Positions 62,601 to 64,000 of a stretch of DNA of 64,000 nt are shown in pieces (the stretch's first letter is position 1; each line of letters starts with the position of its first letter). The stretch lies in the NCBI GenBank assembly GCA_019359315.1, contig JAHHHO010000018.1:26066-90065 (forward strand). The letters are read 5' to 3'. Origin of the DNA: Myxacorys californica WJT36-NPBG1. Its GTDB lineage: Bacteria; Cyanobacteriota; Cyanobacteriia; Leptolyngbyales; Leptolyngbyaceae. Below the pieces are notes generated by a model. It searched no databases, was not told the DNA's origin, and worked only from the letters and a program-made list of their open reading frames with translations. The position numbers were made by a program, and so were the translations under genes.

Positions 62601-62773
62601 TGCTTCAGCACAGCATTTGCCGTGTGTCGAGATCGAATTGCTCCATCTACTACGAATCGACGAGCGGTGATTGGGCTATACCAAATTTCATGATCTCCTT
62701 TGCCCTGTCGCTCGAAGTAGCACCCCGCTTCTAAAAGCAGCTTCTTCAATTCAGGAGTCAGCGATGCGGGCAT
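62576..62773 (-). CDS. hicA: HicA family toxin
   Basis: A 65-residue mRNA interferase of type II toxin-antitoxin systems. The fold has the dsRBD-like pattern LLEAGCYFERQGKGDHEIWYSP, with the catalytic His in GDHEIW and the late RHTANAVLKQAGLLKAF. It directly follows the antitoxin gene (adjacent stop and start), as in HicBA order. Activity is inferred. Confidence 0.85.
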   Translation of the reverse strand: MPASLTPELKKLLLEAGCYFERQGKGDHEIWYSPITARRFVVDGAIRSRHTANAVLKQAGLLKAF

Positions 62774-63019
62774 TTAGGAAGCGACCTCAATCTGCTCTTC
62801 CCAAAGGCTAATCAACTGAAAGTTAACTGAACTTGGGAGTTGCTCCGGTAGAAGACGATTCAGCAGGATGAGTTCTGGGATAATCACCCGCAGTTTCTCC
62901 GTTAGGGCTTCGATCGTTGGGGCTTCTGTTGCTAACCCCGGCACATCCTCACTGGTCGCAACCCAAACCTTTACCTCTGAATCCCAAAACGCTTTCACAC
63001 TGCAAGTTAGCTGAACCAT
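62774..63019 (-). CDS. HicB-like antitoxin (DUF1902)
   Basis: An 81-residue protein of the DUF1902 family: VKAFWDSEVKVWVATSEDVPGLATEAPTIEAL is the partial RNase-H-like HicB fold. A helical end (VIIPELILLNRLL) follows. No DNA-binding domain is visible, as in short HicB proteins. The ATG at 63019 is used; a TTG at 63025 is possible. It is co-transcribed with the toxin gene. Confidence 0.82.
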   Translation of the reverse strand: MVQLTCSVKAFWDSEVKVWVATSEDVPGLATEAPTIEALTEKLRVIIPELILLNRLLPEQLPSSVNFQLISLWEEQIEVAS

Positions 63020-63090
63020 TTGCAACGACGCCTAGGGATGACTGCTCCATTATACAAACACTAACGTGTTCAGAAGTTATGGATTTGATC

Positions 63091-63172
63091 AGCGATCGCG
63101 TGGTTGAGTCAGTAAATGATTTGTCAGCTTCGCTAACGTAGGACAAGCTAAAACGCCTTAAGTAACCTTGCT
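63091..63172 (+). repeat. Direct repeat, right copy (duplicate of the ruvA-hicA junction)
   Basis: This segment carries 24 bases resembling the end of ruvA and, 8 bases later, 50 bases resembling the end of hicA. It lies upstream of the hicB gene and is not part of any gene, so it brackets the module with the left copy. Confidence 0.85.
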
Positions 63173-63191
63173 GACCTCAGCTATCTTTAAA

Positions 63192-63701
63192 TTACTGACA
63201 AATCACCTTTGCATCTTCACGCTGTTTTACGAGTTGCTTGACGTAGGTTGTTTTACCCTCACAAAACGCGATTGTAGCGCGATGCCTATCGTGAACAACT
63301 AGCTCTGTTTCAACATCGCCTGCTTTTAATTTAAGTTTGTTGTCTTTAATCTGTCCTTCTGTTTTTGTACAGTTCAACCCATCATCCCAAGTAAGGGTGA
63401 CCTTTCCGCCTTGATTTAACTTGATTGCATACCAGTCGTATCCGTAGATTCGACCCTGTATTGGCGAAATAAGCTGACCTTTCTCCGTCACCCAATATCC
63501 ACCTACGACGTTCGCAATATCGAGTTGGCTAACTTTTGCCTCTAAAGGAGCGAGTTGCGTTGAGGGTTTGAGCACTGGAGTTGGATTGGAGGCTAAGCTA
63601 CAGCCCGATAACATGCCAAGAATGCAGGCGGTGATAGGAAAATTGAAAAAGATTGAAGAACAAGCTTTAAATTTTGAATTATTGAATAAGCCAAATTTCA
63701 C
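63192..63701 (-). CDS. Putative lipoprotein of unknown function
   Basis: 169 residues, starting MKFGLFNNSKFKACSSIFF. A hydrophobic segment ends in LSGCS, a lipobox near residue 34. The mature part is a small beta-rich domain (QISPIQGRIYGYDWYAIKLNQGGKVTLTWDDGLNC and ATIAFCEGKTTYV-like) with two pairs of cysteines that could form disulfides. No family recognised. It lies alone near the right edge. Confidence 0.65.
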   Translation of the reverse strand: MKFGLFNNSKFKACSSIFFNFPITACILGMLSGCSLASNPTPVLKPSTQLAPLEAKVSQLDIANVVGGYWVTEKGQLISPIQGRIYGYDWYAIKLNQGGKVTLTWDDGLNCTKTEGQIKDNKLKLKAGDVETELVVHDRHRATIAFCEGKTTYVKQLVKQREDAKVICQ

Positions 63702-63851
63702 TGCAACCTTGCTCCAAATAATTGTCCCTACACTACCTCTAATTTCAAAAGGCGTTGCTGCTGTTACTAAAGCTGAAACCCCGTCATGATGGCTGTCTTA
63801 TGTTCTACAAGCACATCCCAAATCCGTTCTATCCGATTTAACCGAAGTGAC
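63702..63851 (+). other. Right-edge intergenic stretch without a recognised gene
   Basis: This 150-base stretch follows the start of the lipoprotein gene and shows no terminator or protein-like frame. Confidence 0.4.
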
Positions 63852-64000
63852 CTACGTTTCGGTGAAACATCTGTGGGCTATCGGATAAATGCCCATCTGT
63901 CGCATCCAGTGTTCAATTTCACATGAGTACCTTTTCGTCGCGAACGAGCACCTTTTCGTCACGAACGAAACGATGTTTTCTACGAACGAGACGATGTTTG
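63852..64000 (-). CDS. Partial open frame with heptapeptide repeats, running off the right edge
   Basis: The minus-strand frame is open from the window edge to a TAG at 63852-63854. It reads repeated heptads (SFVENIV, SFVTKRC, SFATKRY, SCEIEHW), then WMRQMGIYPIAHRCFTET. The 21-base DNA repeats span 63926-64000. Whether this is a real gene end cannot be told here; composition is unusual. Confidence 0.3.
   Translation of the reverse strand, partial: NIVSFVENIVSFVTKRCSFATKRYSCEIEHWMRQMGIYPIAHRCFTET
63926..64000. repeat. 21-bp tandem repeat at the right edge
   Basis: Units related to ACCTTTTCGTCGCGAACGAGC recur at about 21-base spacing (63929, 63950, 63971 and 63992), continuing past the window. 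Neighbouring units share the CGAACGA core and diverge elsewhere. Confidence 0.75.

Noticed and set aside
63840..63930. Possible IS3-type transposase remnant (WMRQMGIYPI on the minus strand)
   Set aside because: Only a few residues resemble the integrase pattern, and no terminal inverted repeats or further homology were seen.

Overview
The window reads as cyanobacterial chromosome. The HIP1 octamer GCGATCGC and the shorter CGATCG occur throughout. There is a plant/cyanobacterial-type ndhA-ndhI-ndhG-ndhE cluster, an NblB-like phycobilisome degradation protein, a gas-vesicle GvpL/F protein, a CcmM-related gamma-carbonic anhydrase, a PEP-CTERM protein and several families restricted to cyanobacteria (TIGR03792, TIGR02587/TIGR02588). 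A full lipid A start cassette (lpxC-fabZ-lpxA-lpxB behind an Omp85 gene) confirms a Gram-negative envelope. I cannot name the species; a filamentous Leptolyngbya-like lineage is a guess. No rRNA, tRNA, CRISPR array or intact insertion sequence was seen.

Layout. 1-6.1 kb: tail of a solute-binding protein, folC, then a phosphonate/selenate-type ABC importer (binding protein, ATPase, one fused double permease). 6.2-10.6 kb: rpsD, a two-repeat gamma-carbonic anhydrase homologue, yidD, an SH3 protein, a VanX-type dipeptidase and a cyclophilin. 10.7-16.8 kb: TspO, class II aldolase, an RRM RNA-binding protein, a GlsB-type membrane protein and a heptose-type set (GT9 transferase, heptose kinase, GmhB phosphatase). 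17.1-24.1 kb: a large NACHT NTPase with HEAT-like tail, an acyl-CoA dehydrogenase-like protein, a CBS protein, NblB and a PEP-CTERM protein. 24.2-30.2 kb: aldose epimerase, CapA, pentapeptide-repeat membrane protein, Gfo/Idh/MocA oxidoreductase.

30.2-32.6 kb is a decayed multidrug efflux locus: an emrA-like and an emrB-like pseudogene flank an intact MFS gene. 32.7-41.2 kb: membrane proteins, an exported SAM methyltransferase, a cobalamin riboswitch ahead of a HupE/UreJ gene, small unknowns, an SLH lipoprotein and two glycosyltransferases. 41.2-46.6 kb, minus strand: NAD kinase, the ndh cluster and citrate synthase. 47-56 kb, plus strand: cytosine deaminase, purC, Omp85 and the lpx cluster. 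56-64 kb: GvpL/F, RtcB behind a promoter overlapped by a perfect palindrome, TIGR02587/02588, DUF167, mobA, sucrose phosphatase, ruvA, a hicBA toxin-antitoxin pair bracketed by a duplicated segment, a lipoprotein, and a heptad-repeat frame running off the right edge.

Most of the window is housekeeping. The observations most worth following are the tandem gamma-carbonic anhydrase whose two halves carry complementary zinc ligands, the NACHT NTPase with a nine-copy 21-bp in-frame minisatellite between its Walker motifs, the decayed emrAB locus, the duplication around hicBA, and the rtcB operator-like palindrome.
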